A stretch of DNA of 64,000 nucleotides from CAZIRF01 sp964541755 (GCA_964541755.1 CAZIRF010000002.1:84557-148556), one strand, 5' to 3'. Counted from the stretch's first letter, positions 25,116 to 34,596 are shown. Translations and numbers: made by a program. Notes: generated by a model from the sequence alone, not told the origin.

Positions 25116-26306
25116 CTACAGTGCCAAGCTGTCGAAGAGGGTCTTCATGATCGAGGGAAGCGCAATGAAGTTACCTATCGCCCCGCCCAGCGAAGAGAGG
25201 AAAAACACCAACAGGGCACGGGTAATGCGGTTCCGGTAAAATCCTTTCACAGAGGTAATGTCGTCGGTCAGGTGTTCCAGGTCCAGAACCCGCGGTTTGC
25301 GCAGCGTCGCCTCGGCGACGCCGGAAAAGACCCCCACCGCCAAAAAGGGGTTGATGGTCCCAATGGGGGCGGCAAAAAAAGACGTAATTACCGAAAGCGG
25401 GTGCCCCAGAGCCGCAATACAGCCCACGGCGGCCAAAGAGCCGTTGAGCAAAACCCACTGAATCAACATCTTGAGGCTTATGTCGGCGTCTGCAAAGAAG
25501 AAACCGCTGGCAATAAGGGCGACGAGCAATATGGGAATAACCCAGCCGGCAGCCTTACCCCACACAGAAGGGGGCGGCAAAACTTCAATTTCAGATACAT
25601 CGGTTTCGGCCTCTTTGGCGGCGAGTTTCTCCAGCCAGGAGACCACCCCGCCCATATGCCCCGCCCCGATGACCGCAACCAAACGAAACCCCTCGCTCTC
25701 GAATATTTTCGTCGCCAGATAGCGGTCGCGCTCGTCAATAAGCACTTCTTTGACGGCGGGAAGGAAATCTGCCAGCTCTCCCATCATCCCGTCAAGTTCA
25801 TTCTTGTTCTTGAGGGATTCTATCTGCGCTGCATCCATTTTTTCGGTTGTAAGAGCGCTCGAAAGCAAAGCCGTCATGAGTTTCGCCTTGCTCCACAGCC
25901 CGCACTTGGACCATGCGCGCTTGAGCGTCAGGGAAATATCCCGGTCGCAGAGGGCCGTCGGGATACCCATTTCGGCGGCGACGTCCAGGGCTTTACGCAT
26001 CTCGTCGCCGGGTTTTACCCCCATACTGGCCCCAAGCCGTTTCTGGTAGCTGGACAAGACGAGATTGGCCAGAAGCAGAAAGCCGCGGCCTTCCTTGAGC
26101 ACCCGCCGAATGTCCAGGCGCTCCCATGAATTCTCTTCCACCATGGCGTTGTAGCGGCCTTGATCCAATTCGACACAGACACGGTCCGGCGACTCCGCAC
26201 GAATGATGTCACCAACTTCGTCAACGCTCTCTTTGGATACGTGGGCGGTCCCTACCAACACAATTTCGCGCCCGGCAAGACTCAGGCGCCGTACGGTATC
26301 ACTCAT
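25116..26306 (-). CDS. TraB/PrgY-family membrane protein
   Basis: 396 residues. The N-terminal TraB domain has VLVGTAHVSKESVDEV (about 16-31), a VCVELDQGRYNAM block and GAGHMGGV. The C-terminal ~150 residues contain four or five membrane segments (around GWVIPILLVALIASGFFF, then further ones). The family resembles Tiki/PrgY proteins; PrgY blocks a peptide pheromone in Enterococcus, and a metalloprotease-like role has been proposed for the fold. Its role here is unknown. AGGAG precedes the ATG. Its start overlaps the DHH gene stop by 4 bases. Confidence 0.9.
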   Translation of the reverse strand: MSDTVRRLSLAGREIVLVGTAHVSKESVDEVGDIIRAESPDRVCVELDQGRYNAMVEENSWERLDIRRVLKEGRGFLLLANLVLSSYQKRLGASMGVKPGDEMRKALDVAAEMGIPTALCDRDISLTLKRAWSKCGLWSKAKLMTALLSSALTTEKMDAAQIESLKNKNELDGMMGELADFLPAVKEVLIDERDRYLATKIFESEGFRLVAVIGAGHMGGVVSWLEKLAAKEAETDVSEIEVLPPPSVWGKAAGWVIPILLVALIASGFFFADADISLKMLIQWVLLNGSLAAVGCIAALGHPLSVITSFFAAPIGTINPFLAVGVFSGVAEATLRKPRVLDLEHLTDDITSVKGFYRNRITRALLVFFLSSLGGAIGNFIALPSIMKTLFDSLAL

Positions 26307-27298
26307 TGCAACTCCTGTATTGTCTCGATCGCTTCTTTGAATTTCTTGAATACCGGCCCCTCGCCGGGGAATGAGGCCGGTGGAATGACACCCCCAGCCA
26401 TGTGGTCATGACCACCGCCCTGCCCCAGACCGGCGAGGGCCCTTTTGAGCAGAGCGGCCGCAGACAAATCCGGGTTGCGGCTTCGAACCGACACGTGGTA
26501 ATCATCCCCCCCGGATTCCATTATTACCGTCACCGAAATTTCCCGTAAACGCATGAAAAAATCAGCCAATATCGAGATGAGCTCTTGGCTGCAATCGATT
26601 GGGACCAGTGTAAAAAAGAGGTTCCCCTCAACCTGTGCATGAGAAAGCGCCGCTTCTATTTGTGGAAGATCCTCAATACTCAGGGCCGTGCGCAGTGTAC
26701 TCGTCCCAAACTCCCAATCGGCTATAAAGAAAATGCGTTGTAGCGCCGCGAGATCCATGGGGCTTACCCGACGCCCCAGAAAATCGGTATCCATCTGTAT
26801 GCCCATCAAGAGAGCGGTCGCGGTGTCGCGGTCGGGCTCGCGGCCCGCTTCCAACCACAAATCTGCGACAATGCTCGCACAGGCCCCATAGCTCGTACGC
26901 ACATCCACCCAGGGGCAGTGGAGGTCCCCGGGGTTCGGGTGATGGTCCACCACGCCCAATACCGTTCCGGCAAGGGGGCGGGCATTTACCCGCAGCGGAC
27001 TGCCATCGACGACAAGGCTCTGCCAATCGGCAAGAGCCGGCATATCACTGTCATGCAGACATTCAAGCGGTATTCCCAGCTGCCCCACCATTGCGAGCAG
27101 TGAATGGCTGCGCAATCGCCCCCGATACACAATACGGGTCGGATACCCGAATTCTGCAAGAAGACGCGAGAGACCCCACGCACTTGCAACTGCGTCGTGG
27201 TCGGGATAGTCATGAGTCTGGATGACCAAGCGAGCATCCCCGGCATGGGGCCAGCGCTCTTCAAGACAGCACAGAAGCTGCCCGAATCCGTGATTCAC
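26303..27298 (-). CDS. DHH/DHHA1 phosphoesterase (NrnA-like)
   Basis: 331 residues with a GTG start. The DHH domain shows THDYPDHDAVASAWG (metal ligands), LVVDGSP, the namesake VVDHHPNPGD, and a DHHA1 C-terminal domain ending in GLGQGGGHDHMAGG. Relatives degrade nanoRNA, pAp or cyclic-dinucleotide products. No extra sensor domain is seen, so a cytoplasmic nanoRNase/pAp phosphatase is likeliest. It lies between the TPR lipoprotein gene and traB-like gene in one operon. Confidence 0.9.
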   Translation of the reverse strand: MNHGFGQLLCCLEERWPHAGDARLVIQTHDYPDHDAVASAWGLSRLLAEFGYPTRIVYRGRLRSHSLLAMVGQLGIPLECLHDSDMPALADWQSLVVDGSPLRVNARPLAGTVLGVVDHHPNPGDLHCPWVDVRTSYGACASIVADLWLEAGREPDRDTATALLMGIQMDTDFLGRRVSPMDLAALQRIFFIADWEFGTSTLRTALSIEDLPQIEAALSHAQVEGNLFFTLVPIDCSQELISILADFFMRLREISVTVIMESGGDDYHVSVRSRNPDLSAAALLKRALAGLGQGGGHDHMAGGVIPPASFPGEGPVFKKFKEAIETIQELQ

Positions 27299-27305
27299 GA
27301 GTCAA

Positions 27306-28709
27306 TCAACCTTTTTCATGGGCTTCAATAGCCCACTCGTTCAAGCGCCATTCAACAATGGCCTGAACGTTCATGTCGCGTACCTGCAAGTGATATTTGA
27401 GAGCCAAAATATCATTACCCTTGATCTGATAATACTGGGCGAGATAATAAAGCATACGTGCCTTTTTATCGGTAGCTTCTTCCCTTTCAATCCGAACCGC
27501 AATGTCCACATCCCCACTCATATCATGGAAGAGCCGTATTAGCTGCCATTCAATCTTGTCCCGGGCAACCAGCTTGAGAACGTCTGCAAGCAGGGCCTTG
27601 GCGGCTTTGTCGTTTTTCCCCTTACGCAGGGCGAGCCCAGCCAACAAGGCATAATGGTGATGGTCTGGCGCCTGTTCGAGCGCTCGTCCAAAGGCCTCTG
27701 CCGCTTCCATCCAACGACCATCATGCAGGGCCAATACACCCATTGCCTCAAATGCAAAGTAGTAATCGGGGCGCAAGGAAGCAAGAACGCGATAATCCCG
27801 CTCGGCCTCTTTCAAATGCCCAAGTTCATCATGAATACCGGCTGAATACACATAGGCAATAAAGTTGTCAGCATTCAAGCCCTGGGCCTTTTCAAGATCC
27901 GCGAGGGCCTCTTCCTTTCTCCCCAAGTCAATCAAAAGGCGTGCTCTGTCAACAAGATACCAATAATTGTCGGGGTCGCGTTCAAGCGCAGCATCCTGAT
28001 CCTTGAGTGCATCAAGATAGAGATCATAGGCCTTGTAGAGGCGGGCTCGGGCCGCAAAAGGATCGGCAAAATCCGGCCAGTACCCAATCGCCCGATTCAA
28101 GTATTTCTCTGCCTCTTCGGGCTTGTCGTTTCGAGCCAAAATACTGGCCTTACCCAAGAGCGCTTTCATGTTTCGCTCATCGGCCTTGAGGCTCTTCGTC
28201 CAATACTGGTCTGCCAGTTTGTAGATCTTTCGACGGTAAGCAAGTTCACCGAGCTCCGCCAGGGAATCGGCATGTGCCGGATCAAGGGCAACGATGCGTT
28301 CCAGACTATCTTTATACTGATCATCATCACCCTTGGCACGAGCCAGTGTCGCACGAAGATGGAGCGCTTCCGCATTTTCAGGGTCACGCGAAAGCAAATC
28401 CTCCACTTTTACCGCGGCCTCATCGAATTTTCCGGCCGATATCAATACTGATGATTCAAGAAAAAGCATTTCCGCTTCGTTGCGATCCTCGGGAGAAAAC
28501 GATCCAAATCCGGCGAGCGCCTTCCCCATGTCACCACTCTCGAGAGCGGCAAGGATGAAATTCAGAACATTCTCGCGGGAATACTCTTCCTCACCCGGCT
28601 GCTCGGGAGCAAGCAAAGGGTCCTTCTGTACCGAAACAGGAGAAGACGTACAGGCGAAAAAACCGCCTAACATAATGATAACAACAAGTTTTACAGGGAA
28701 TCTTCGCAC
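27306..28709 (-). CDS. TPR-repeat lipoprotein
   Basis: 467 residues. A lipoprotein signal (basic start, hydrophobic stretch, lipobox GGFFAC) is followed by about ten tetratricopeptide repeats, e.g. PENAEALHLRATLARAKG and ALLGKASILARNDKPEEAEK. It should be an envelope scaffold. The start is set to the GTG at 28709 because GGAGG lies 6 bases upstream; the in-frame ATG 8 codons earlier has no site and adds residues before the signal. It heads the operon with the DHH and TraB genes. Its partner proteins are unknown. Confidence 0.85.
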   Translation of the reverse strand: MRRFPVKLVVIIMLGGFFACTSSPVSVQKDPLLAPEQPGEEEYSRENVLNFILAALESGDMGKALAGFGSFSPEDRNEAEMLFLESSVLISAGKFDEAAVKVEDLLSRDPENAEALHLRATLARAKGDDDQYKDSLERIVALDPAHADSLAELGELAYRRKIYKLADQYWTKSLKADERNMKALLGKASILARNDKPEEAEKYLNRAIGYWPDFADPFAARARLYKAYDLYLDALKDQDAALERDPDNYWYLVDRARLLIDLGRKEEALADLEKAQGLNADNFIAYVYSAGIHDELGHLKEAERDYRVLASLRPDYYFAFEAMGVLALHDGRWMEAAEAFGRALEQAPDHHHYALLAGLALRKGKNDKAAKALLADVLKLVARDKIEWQLIRLFHDMSGDVDIAVRIEREEATDKKARMLYYLAQYYQIKGNDILALKYHLQVRDMNVQAIVEWRLNEWAIEAHEKG

Positions 28710-28765
28710 GCATGGCCTCCGGGAAAAATCCATTTACAGATACTTGGACGGGGGTCCGGGGCCTT

Positions 28766-28794
28766 ATAGTAGCCCATAGGCGAGCCTTCTACAA
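28766..28794 (-). promoter_or_regulatory. Promoter of the TPR-DHH-TraB operon
   Basis: On the minus strand TTGTAG (28789-28794), a 17-base spacer and TACTAT (28766-28771), about 57 bases before the GTG start of the TPR lipoprotein gene. Confidence 0.5.
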
Positions 28795-28795
28795 G

Positions 28796-28824
28796 TTGCA
28801 AATAATCAAGCACACTGGTATCCT
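28796..28824 (+). promoter_or_regulatory. Promoter 9 bases before the start codon of the 661-residue protein
   Basis: TTGCAA (28796-28801), a 17-base spacer and TATCCT (28819-28824), with only 9 bases to the ATG and no ribosome binding site. It overlaps the divergent promoter of the TPR operon, so the two may compete. Confidence 0.5.
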
Positions 28825-28833
28825 GCACATCCC

Positions 28834-30819
28834 ATGAAATTGATGAAGACCCAGCCAATACGGCGTCTACTGCTCGCATATGCAGTGCTTTTTGCCTCGC
28901 TTTTTGGCATAATACTTGTTCAATTTACCAGCAACACCTCCTTCACCCATTACGTTGGCTCAATGATTCTCAATGGCCACTACTCTCGTGATAAAACCCG
29001 TCAAGACCCATCAAGCCCGGATGAACGCGGTATTTCCGGCCCTCTTTCAATCACTTTTGGGGGGCTTGAATTTGATTTCAATGATGAACTCGTTCGCACT
29101 GGCAATAATGGAAGAACAACAGAAATCTGTCGCCCGCTTTCTTTTATCAAGGATTTCGAGACCGTCAGCATCAAGCTTTCGGATGATTCAGTTATTGCAC
29201 TCAAAACCGTGTACACCGCAGGAAAAGAAATACTTCGCATATCTGCACAACTCTCCGACGACACACAGGATATAACCATTCCCTTCGACGCTCGTCTTGA
29301 TGCACTAATAAAAGCAGAAAACAATGGACAATTCACCATCGAAACCAAGGGGCAAGTATACCTTTTTACCGACAGCGTCATATCTCTCAAAGACAAGAGC
29401 CTTCGACTATCCCGTCGCAGTCCAATCGCCAATTATGGAATGTTGCAAGCCCAGGCACGTATAACACCTGCCGATCTTGTACCAAATAGTTACAACGACG
29501 CCATTACCAACAAGTCCCATATTGATACATGGATTCAACAGGCATTCAGAATTTGGGAACGTGATATGGCGGAAACAACCAATGAAGATACAATTTTGGC
29601 CTACATCCTTGAATCCCAAGCCCGCAACAATTATCACGCAGCAGTAGCTACCGTCCCCAAATCCTTCCTGGACTCCGGCAACATGACAAGACAAACAAGC
29701 CCCTACCTTGGGCGCCTTGAACTTGCCCTAGACGACTTGGAGCGACATGAATCCATTCGAACTAACGAAATAATCCGTTTGGTGCGAGATAAAAACCCGG
29801 AACTCTTTATTCAAGAAAACCTCGTATCCTTTCTTACGGACAACATGCCGGTTATACTCGAAGAAGATATTCCGGAGATGATACGGAATATGGATGTTTC
29901 CAACATTGATCCTGCAATGGCCGTTAATATCCTTGAAGCATGGGCAGAGTGGTCCATCCTCTGGCCATCCCGTACGAACCCATTCGACCGCTTGATAGAT
30001 CAATCTGAATATCTTGTTTCCCGGCTCTTGCGCCCCCTTTCAAGCAAACTTTTATTCCCGGTAATAAATGATTACATCGATTCCTCTATAGCACTTCGAC
30101 TCGTTCGCGTACTTTCTCTCTATGCCCGACAAAGTGGAAATGACAGCTGGGAACTCTTGTCCAACAGTCTTTTTCTTTCCCTCATTTCTCTGGCCGATGC
30201 AAATTTGGACATTCCTGGAGGCATGTCCATCAACCAAGAGAACGAAATCTTCGGGAAACGCGGCAACATTCCCTCATCTCGTATCTACTTGGCCCTCGAC
30301 CGCAATCAATCGCGCCCCGCCACCATCAAAAAATCCGGCTGGAAGAATACCTCGCTCTCGATTTGGAGCGCTTTACCCGATGTAAAGAGTATTGAAACAG
30401 ACCGATTTATGGATATACGCTTTTCCACTACACAAGATCACACCCACTATGTAATAGTTCGCGGGGTAGAACCATTTTCTTCGATATTCATAAATAACGA
30501 GAAAGTAGCGGGAAATATACGATTCGAACGGAATGAAGCGAGCGGATGGCAATACCTTCGTTCACAAAAAGCCCTTCTCCTCAAACTCAAGGCCAAATCC
30601 AACAATACGAGGCTTCAAATTGTGTACATCGAAGCGCGACCTGTAGCACCAAAACCGGTGCCGGCGACAGAAGATGAACAAGAAGCAAACGGCAACCAAA
30701 CGCCTCGTTCAAACGATGAGGATTCGCCAACAGAAGAGGTGGAAGATACACTCAGAGCGCCGCCCTCCGTTCCACTCCAATGGCGGTCTATTCCAAGAGC
30801 GCCACGCCCTCTTCCATAA
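28834..30819 (+). CDS. Membrane-anchored protein of unknown function
   Basis: 661 residues. One N-terminal membrane segment (about 11-30, LLLAYAVLFASLFGIILVQF) places most of the protein outside the cytoplasm. The body is a mixture of strands and helices with no motif I recognise. The last ~60 residues are Pro/Glu/Thr-rich, like a linker. No ribosome site precedes the ATG; a promoter box ends 9 bases before it. ATG 28843 is a possible alternative start. Codon and base use are more AT-rich than in genes to its left. Its 3' end overlaps the convergent fusion gene by 32 bases. Confidence 0.75.
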   Translation: MKLMKTQPIRRLLLAYAVLFASLFGIILVQFTSNTSFTHYVGSMILNGHYSRDKTRQDPSSPDERGISGPLSITFGGLEFDFNDELVRTGNNGRTTEICRPLSFIKDFETVSIKLSDDSVIALKTVYTAGKEILRISAQLSDDTQDITIPFDARLDALIKAENNGQFTIETKGQVYLFTDSVISLKDKSLRLSRRSPIANYGMLQAQARITPADLVPNSYNDAITNKSHIDTWIQQAFRIWERDMAETTNEDTILAYILESQARNNYHAAVATVPKSFLDSGNMTRQTSPYLGRLELALDDLERHESIRTNEIIRLVRDKNPELFIQENLVSFLTDNMPVILEEDIPEMIRNMDVSNIDPAMAVNILEAWAEWSILWPSRTNPFDRLIDQSEYLVSRLLRPLSSKLLFPVINDYIDSSIALRLVRVLSLYARQSGNDSWELLSNSLFLSLISLADANLDIPGGMSINQENEIFGKRGNIPSSRIYLALDRNQSRPATIKKSGWKNTSLSIWSALPDVKSIETDRFMDIRFSTTQDHTHYVIVRGVEPFSSIFINNEKVAGNIRFERNEASGWQYLRSQKALLLKLKAKSNNTRLQIVYIEARPVAPKPVPATEDEQEANGNQTPRSNDEDSPTEEVEDTLRAPPSVPLQWRSIPRAPRPLP

Positions 30820-33190
30820 GGAGCGAGCGTTCATCATCTTCATCTGCGATAATACTTGCGGCAAAATATCGAGCCATCGCTGTTTCTGTTGTCAGCGGCC
30901 CCATCGGGATAACCCCCTCCCGCCAGAGTTCTCGTGAATTGACGAATTCAGAGAATACAACCGCCTCTTCCTGTTGCGAAGTACAATAAAAGTGGACTCC
31001 ATGCTTGCGTCCATACGCCAATAACGGACGCAACGTGTATATACCGGCACTAAAACAACCCGTGCCGCTATCCCATAGTTCAAGAAATATCGTTCGTACA
31101 CCGGCATCTATCAATGAGGTCAAATAATCCGCGCGCATCCCGGGATACACCCGCACCAACGCCATGGAATTTGCAGCATCCTCCAAAATCTGTGTTAAAA
31201 CAAACGCGTCTACATCATCCAGTGTATCGAGCATCGAAGACCCTTCACGAATATGCCCCAAACCCAGCCAATTTGAAAATGTGGCAACAGGCCCCCCCAA
31301 AAATTTCAAATTGATTGGCGAATATTCTTCCCCATCAAAAACAACATGAACGCCATTTTCCCGCTCGGCTGCCAAATGTAAAGCGGCTTTCATGGACCTA
31401 CGGGCACTCGTTCCCTCTGTGGAAATGGAAGAGGATGCAGTAAGAACCAATGGGAGCCCGGCCCCGGCCAAGAGCCAATACATAAGGGGCGCCGTCCACG
31501 CGAGGGTATCGGTGCCATGGAGAATAACTATCCCCCGAGCCGTCCCTGATTCAATAATTTCCGCAACAAGGGCAATAGCCTTGGCCCAATCAGCAGGTTG
31601 AATATCCTCCGACATGATTGCACGAGACTCCGAGACTTCAATTCGCACACGAATACCAGGCAATTCATCGAGCCCCGTCTCTACCAAGGACTCCAGAACA
31701 GGGCCTCCTGCTGCTTCAATCAGGCCCTCCGAATTACGTTTCCCGGCAATTGAACCACCCATGGAAACAACATATACCAACGAGACAGAGAGAATATCCC
31801 GCATGATATCCCGTACCATTCCGGGTTCCGCCAACCCCTTGCTTTCCTGCATGACGGCCCCCACCAAGAAATGCATGGGACGAGAATCACCTGTGCGTAC
31901 AGAAGAGAGTTCTTCCGGATAACGATTCAACACCGTTTCTATCAAATTGCGAACGGCAACAGGATCGCTAATCAGAGCCCAGCCATTTGTTTCGAGAAGA
32001 ACATCCGGTTCTTTATTTTCCTCCATGACTGCAAGCACCAACTTCCTGCAAACCGCCTTGTTTATCCTTTTTTCAGCAAGTAGCACAAGAATCCGGGCCA
32101 ATCTCTGCGGTGTCAATGCTATCTCCGCAAGGGATACACCACGATCCTTCAACTCCCTCAATACAAAAGACGAAAGCCAATACGCAACATCTCGTGAATC
32201 AACTCCTGCAGCCACCGTTGATTCAAAAAAAACAGCACGGCTTCGCTCCTCGGCCAAAAAAGCGGCTTGCACGGGAGGCAATCCATAGCGCTCTACCAAC
32301 ACTTTTCGACGATCCGCAGGAAGATCCGGAATGTCCAGCATCTCGTTTTCCGGAATTATTGAGAGAAGGCTCCTCGAAGTACATTCGGTCAAGGGAATAA
32401 ATACCGGAGGAGCATCCAAACGCCTTTTCCTGAAGGCCTCCGTTATCTCACGTTTTTCGTTCCAAATCCGGCTTTCCGCTTCTACAGAATCACCAGCACT
32501 CAAGAGCGCTTCCTGCCTGAGTAACTCGGTATTGATAGCCTTTCGGACAAAGTTGACAGAATTGAGGTTTCTCAATTTTACAAATACCGATGGGGGTTCG
32601 GGATAAACATGCACAGCAACATGGGCATTACAACGCAAAGACGTATCTATTGATGCAGGGGAAACCAAACCGAGATACTGTATTCGGGAGCGAAGCTCGG
32701 CCAAGAAAAGCGCTGCTTCCTCTCCAATTTCCATATCAGCCTCGGTACGAATACGCACGCTTGGCAAACCTGCATTGCGATAAACCATACGGGTCTGGCG
32801 ACCTGAATGAGCTAATCTGCCCGCATCCTCTTCTATACGAATCTCCCTGATTCTTATATTTCGTTTCCTGCCATGAAAGACAATGGGTACATGCCCATCC
32901 CGTCCAATCCTCACCGAAAGCCCGGTTATATAGACACCAGATGGCATAATCGGTGTCGTTGTATTTTTTTCGCAGACAAGCTCCTGCTCAAGTTCCGCAT
33001 TTACCGCCCGCGCCAACATAAAAGCAGCCCGAAACGCCATTTTGTTGAATTTTGCTGTTTCCAGATTTTCGCCACGACATACCGGACAGTGCGAAAGCGT
33101 GCCATCTACCGTTCTTCCACAGGTACAAAAAGCCTTTTCGCCAGTAATCAGGAGAAGCCGCGTTTCAAGCGCGATGGAGGAAGTATACAC
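30788..33190 (-). CDS. Fusion of a GatB-like amidotransferase subunit with a GatD-like asparaginase
   Basis: 800 residues. The first ~465 match GatB: a CxC...CPVC zinc site (CTCGRT...HCPVCRG), IRIEEDAGRLAH, SLRCNAHVAV, KLRNLNSVNFVRKAI, and a C-terminal helical YqeY-like region. Two GatB motifs are altered: the N-terminal GLEVHVQL reads IALETRLLL, losing the His, and the HDYRYFPEPDL block is absent. From about 468 an L-asparaginase follows: SMGGSIAG (Ser480 where Thr is usual), IMSEDIQPADW and ILHGTDTLAW (Thr560, Asp561). The SEDIQPADW form is close to archaeal GatD. GatDE makes Gln-tRNA; here both parts are on one chain. Start is GTG with AGGGG upstream. Activity is unproven. Confidence 0.85.
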   Translation of the reverse strand: MYTSSIALETRLLLITGEKAFCTCGRTVDGTLSHCPVCRGENLETAKFNKMAFRAAFMLARAVNAELEQELVCEKNTTTPIMPSGVYITGLSVRIGRDGHVPIVFHGRKRNIRIREIRIEEDAGRLAHSGRQTRMVYRNAGLPSVRIRTEADMEIGEEAALFLAELRSRIQYLGLVSPASIDTSLRCNAHVAVHVYPEPPSVFVKLRNLNSVNFVRKAINTELLRQEALLSAGDSVEAESRIWNEKREITEAFRKRRLDAPPVFIPLTECTSRSLLSIIPENEMLDIPDLPADRRKVLVERYGLPPVQAAFLAEERSRAVFFESTVAAGVDSRDVAYWLSSFVLRELKDRGVSLAEIALTPQRLARILVLLAEKRINKAVCRKLVLAVMEENKEPDVLLETNGWALISDPVAVRNLIETVLNRYPEELSSVRTGDSRPMHFLVGAVMQESKGLAEPGMVRDIMRDILSVSLVYVVSMGGSIAGKRNSEGLIEAAGGPVLESLVETGLDELPGIRVRIEVSESRAIMSEDIQPADWAKAIALVAEIIESGTARGIVILHGTDTLAWTAPLMYWLLAGAGLPLVLTASSSISTEGTSARRSMKAALHLAAERENGVHVVFDGEEYSPINLKFLGGPVATFSNWLGLGHIREGSSMLDTLDDVDAFVLTQILEDAANSMALVRVYPGMRADYLTSLIDAGVRTIFLELWDSGTGCFSAGIYTLRPLLAYGRKHGVHFYCTSQQEEAVVFSEFVNSRELWREGVIPMGPLTTETAMARYFAASIIADEDDERSLLMEEGVALLE

Positions 33191-33208
33191 TGATAGCCCC
33201 TTTTGCTA

Positions 33209-33237
33209 ACTATGCGAACTGCGCTTTATGCTGTCAA
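33209..33237 (-). promoter_or_regulatory. Promoter of the GatB/asparaginase fusion gene
   Basis: On the minus strand TTGACA (33232-33237), a 17-base spacer and CATAGT (33209-33214), about 19 bases before the GTG start. It is back to back with the hprK promoter. Confidence 0.65.
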
Positions 33238-33266
33238 GCATTTGCCCTTCATACTTCACAGTGTCA

Positions 33267-33295
33267 TTGCACGGATGAAATCTTTCGTTTATCAT
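33267..33295 (+). promoter_or_regulatory. Promoter ending 6 bases before the hprK start codon
   Basis: TTGCAC (33267-33272), a 17-base spacer and TATCAT (33290-33295). The expected transcription start coincides with the A of the hprK ATG, and no Shine-Dalgarno is present, so the operon message is probably leaderless. Confidence 0.6.
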
Positions 33296-33301
33296 ACCTT
33301 C

Positions 33302-34291
33302 ATGGCGGGAAAGCGCTTTACGGTACTCGACCTCATAGATATCGATCTCAAAGAGCACAACTCCCTCAATTTGAGTTGTATTGGCGGGAGAAAGGGTTTG
33401 GCACGCGAAATCGCCATGGCCGATCTCAATCGTCCCGGTTTGGCGCTCTCCGGATTCTTTGACTCCTTTGCCTTCCAACGAATTCAAATATTTGGTCGTG
33501 GCGAAGAGGCCTATCTTCGAAAATTGAGCGAAGACAACAAGACTGATACCGTCGAAAAGCTCCTGGAATACCCAATACCCTGCTGTATATTCACGCACAG
33601 TCTCTCACCAGACCCGCGTTTTGCAGAAATTGCCGAAAAAAACCAGTGCCCTCTCCTTCAGACTGATTTGGCTTCATCAGAATTCTCTTCCCGCATCCTC
33701 CGTGTGCTCTCAAATCTCTTCGCTCCGCAAAAAAGCATGCATGGGGTCCTTGTTGAAGTATATGGCGTCGGCATCCTCATACTGGGCGATAGCGGGGTCG
33801 GCAAGAGTGAAACAGCTCTGGAACTTATTGAGCGCGGTCATCGCCTCGTCGCCGACGATGTCGTCGACATTCGCTGCGTTAACGGGAATGTTCTCCTTGG
33901 AGCCGGCGTCAACAAAATCATTGGACACCATATGGAGATTCGAGGCTTGGGTATTATCAATATAACCCACCTTTATGGTGTAGGCGCCATCAGGGACAAG
34001 AAACAAATCCAACTGGTTGTTGAACTGGAAGAGTGGGATTCGGAGAAGGTTTATGATCGTATCGGCACTTCCGAACACTTCATGGAGATCCTCGGGGTCA
34101 ATATTCCACACCTCCAGATACCGGTAAAACCCGGTCGAAACATTCCCATAATAATCGAAACAGCTGCAATGAATGAACGACTAAAAAAAATGGGCTATCA
34201 TTCTGCCAAGAAATTCAATCAAAATGTTCTCAAATGGATTGAAAGCGATGCCGCTCGATCCATGAATCTTTCTCAAGATGATATTATTTGA
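33302..34291 (+). CDS. hprK: HPr kinase/phosphorylase
   Basis: 329 residues beginning MAGKRFTVLDLIDIDLKEH. It has the P-loop GDSGVGKSE (162-170), the catalytic His region MHGVLVEVYG (His147) and the HPrK signature EIRGLGIINI. It phosphorylates or dephosphorylates Ser46 of HPr in response to metabolite levels. Its substrate HPr is encoded 13 bases downstream. An in-frame ATG further upstream has no ribosome site and lies within the promoter. It heads a six-gene operon to holA. Confidence 0.96.
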   Translation: MAGKRFTVLDLIDIDLKEHNSLNLSCIGGRKGLAREIAMADLNRPGLALSGFFDSFAFQRIQIFGRGEEAYLRKLSEDNKTDTVEKLLEYPIPCCIFTHSLSPDPRFAEIAEKNQCPLLQTDLASSEFSSRILRVLSNLFAPQKSMHGVLVEVYGVGILILGDSGVGKSETALELIERGHRLVADDVVDIRCVNGNVLLGAGVNKIIGHHMEIRGLGIINITHLYGVGAIRDKKQIQLVVELEEWDSEKVYDRIGTSEHFMEILGVNIPHLQIPVKPGRNIPIIIETAAMNERLKKMGYHSAKKFNQNVLKWIESDAARSMNLSQDDII

Positions 34292-34304
34292 CCCAGGAGC
34301 CTGT

Positions 34305-34571
34305 ATGACCGAAAAAATGGTGACGATAAAGAATCGCGCCGGTATTCACGCACGTCCCGCTGCCCTCCTTGTCCAGACAGCAAGTAAATTCAAATCTCGA
34401 ATTTTCATAGAAAAGGACAACGACAAGATTAACGGGAAATCAATCATGGGTATTATTACTCTCGGAGCAGGCTATAATACAGCCCTCAAGATCTCTGCTG
34501 ATGGCGAAGACGAAATGGATGCCGTTGATGCGCTCTGCAAGCTCTTTGATTCCAAATTTGAAGAGGATTGA
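34305..34571 (+). CDS. ptsH: Phosphocarrier protein HPr
   Basis: 88 residues. His15 (AGIHARPA) receives phosphate from enzyme I, and Ser46 (NGKSIMGI) is the HprK target; both are at their classic positions. AGGAG lies 5 bases before the start. No sugar-specific EII is in the window, but two EIIA-Ntr-type domains are (antiporter C-terminus, ptsN), so HPr probably serves regulation rather than sugar uptake. Confidence 0.96.
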   Translation: MTEKMVTIKNRAGIHARPAALLVQTASKFKSRIFIEKDNDKINGKSIMGIITLGAGYNTALKISADGEDEMDAVDALCKLFDSKFEED

Positions 34572-34596
34572 TATCTCATAGCAAGGGAGGCTCTGC

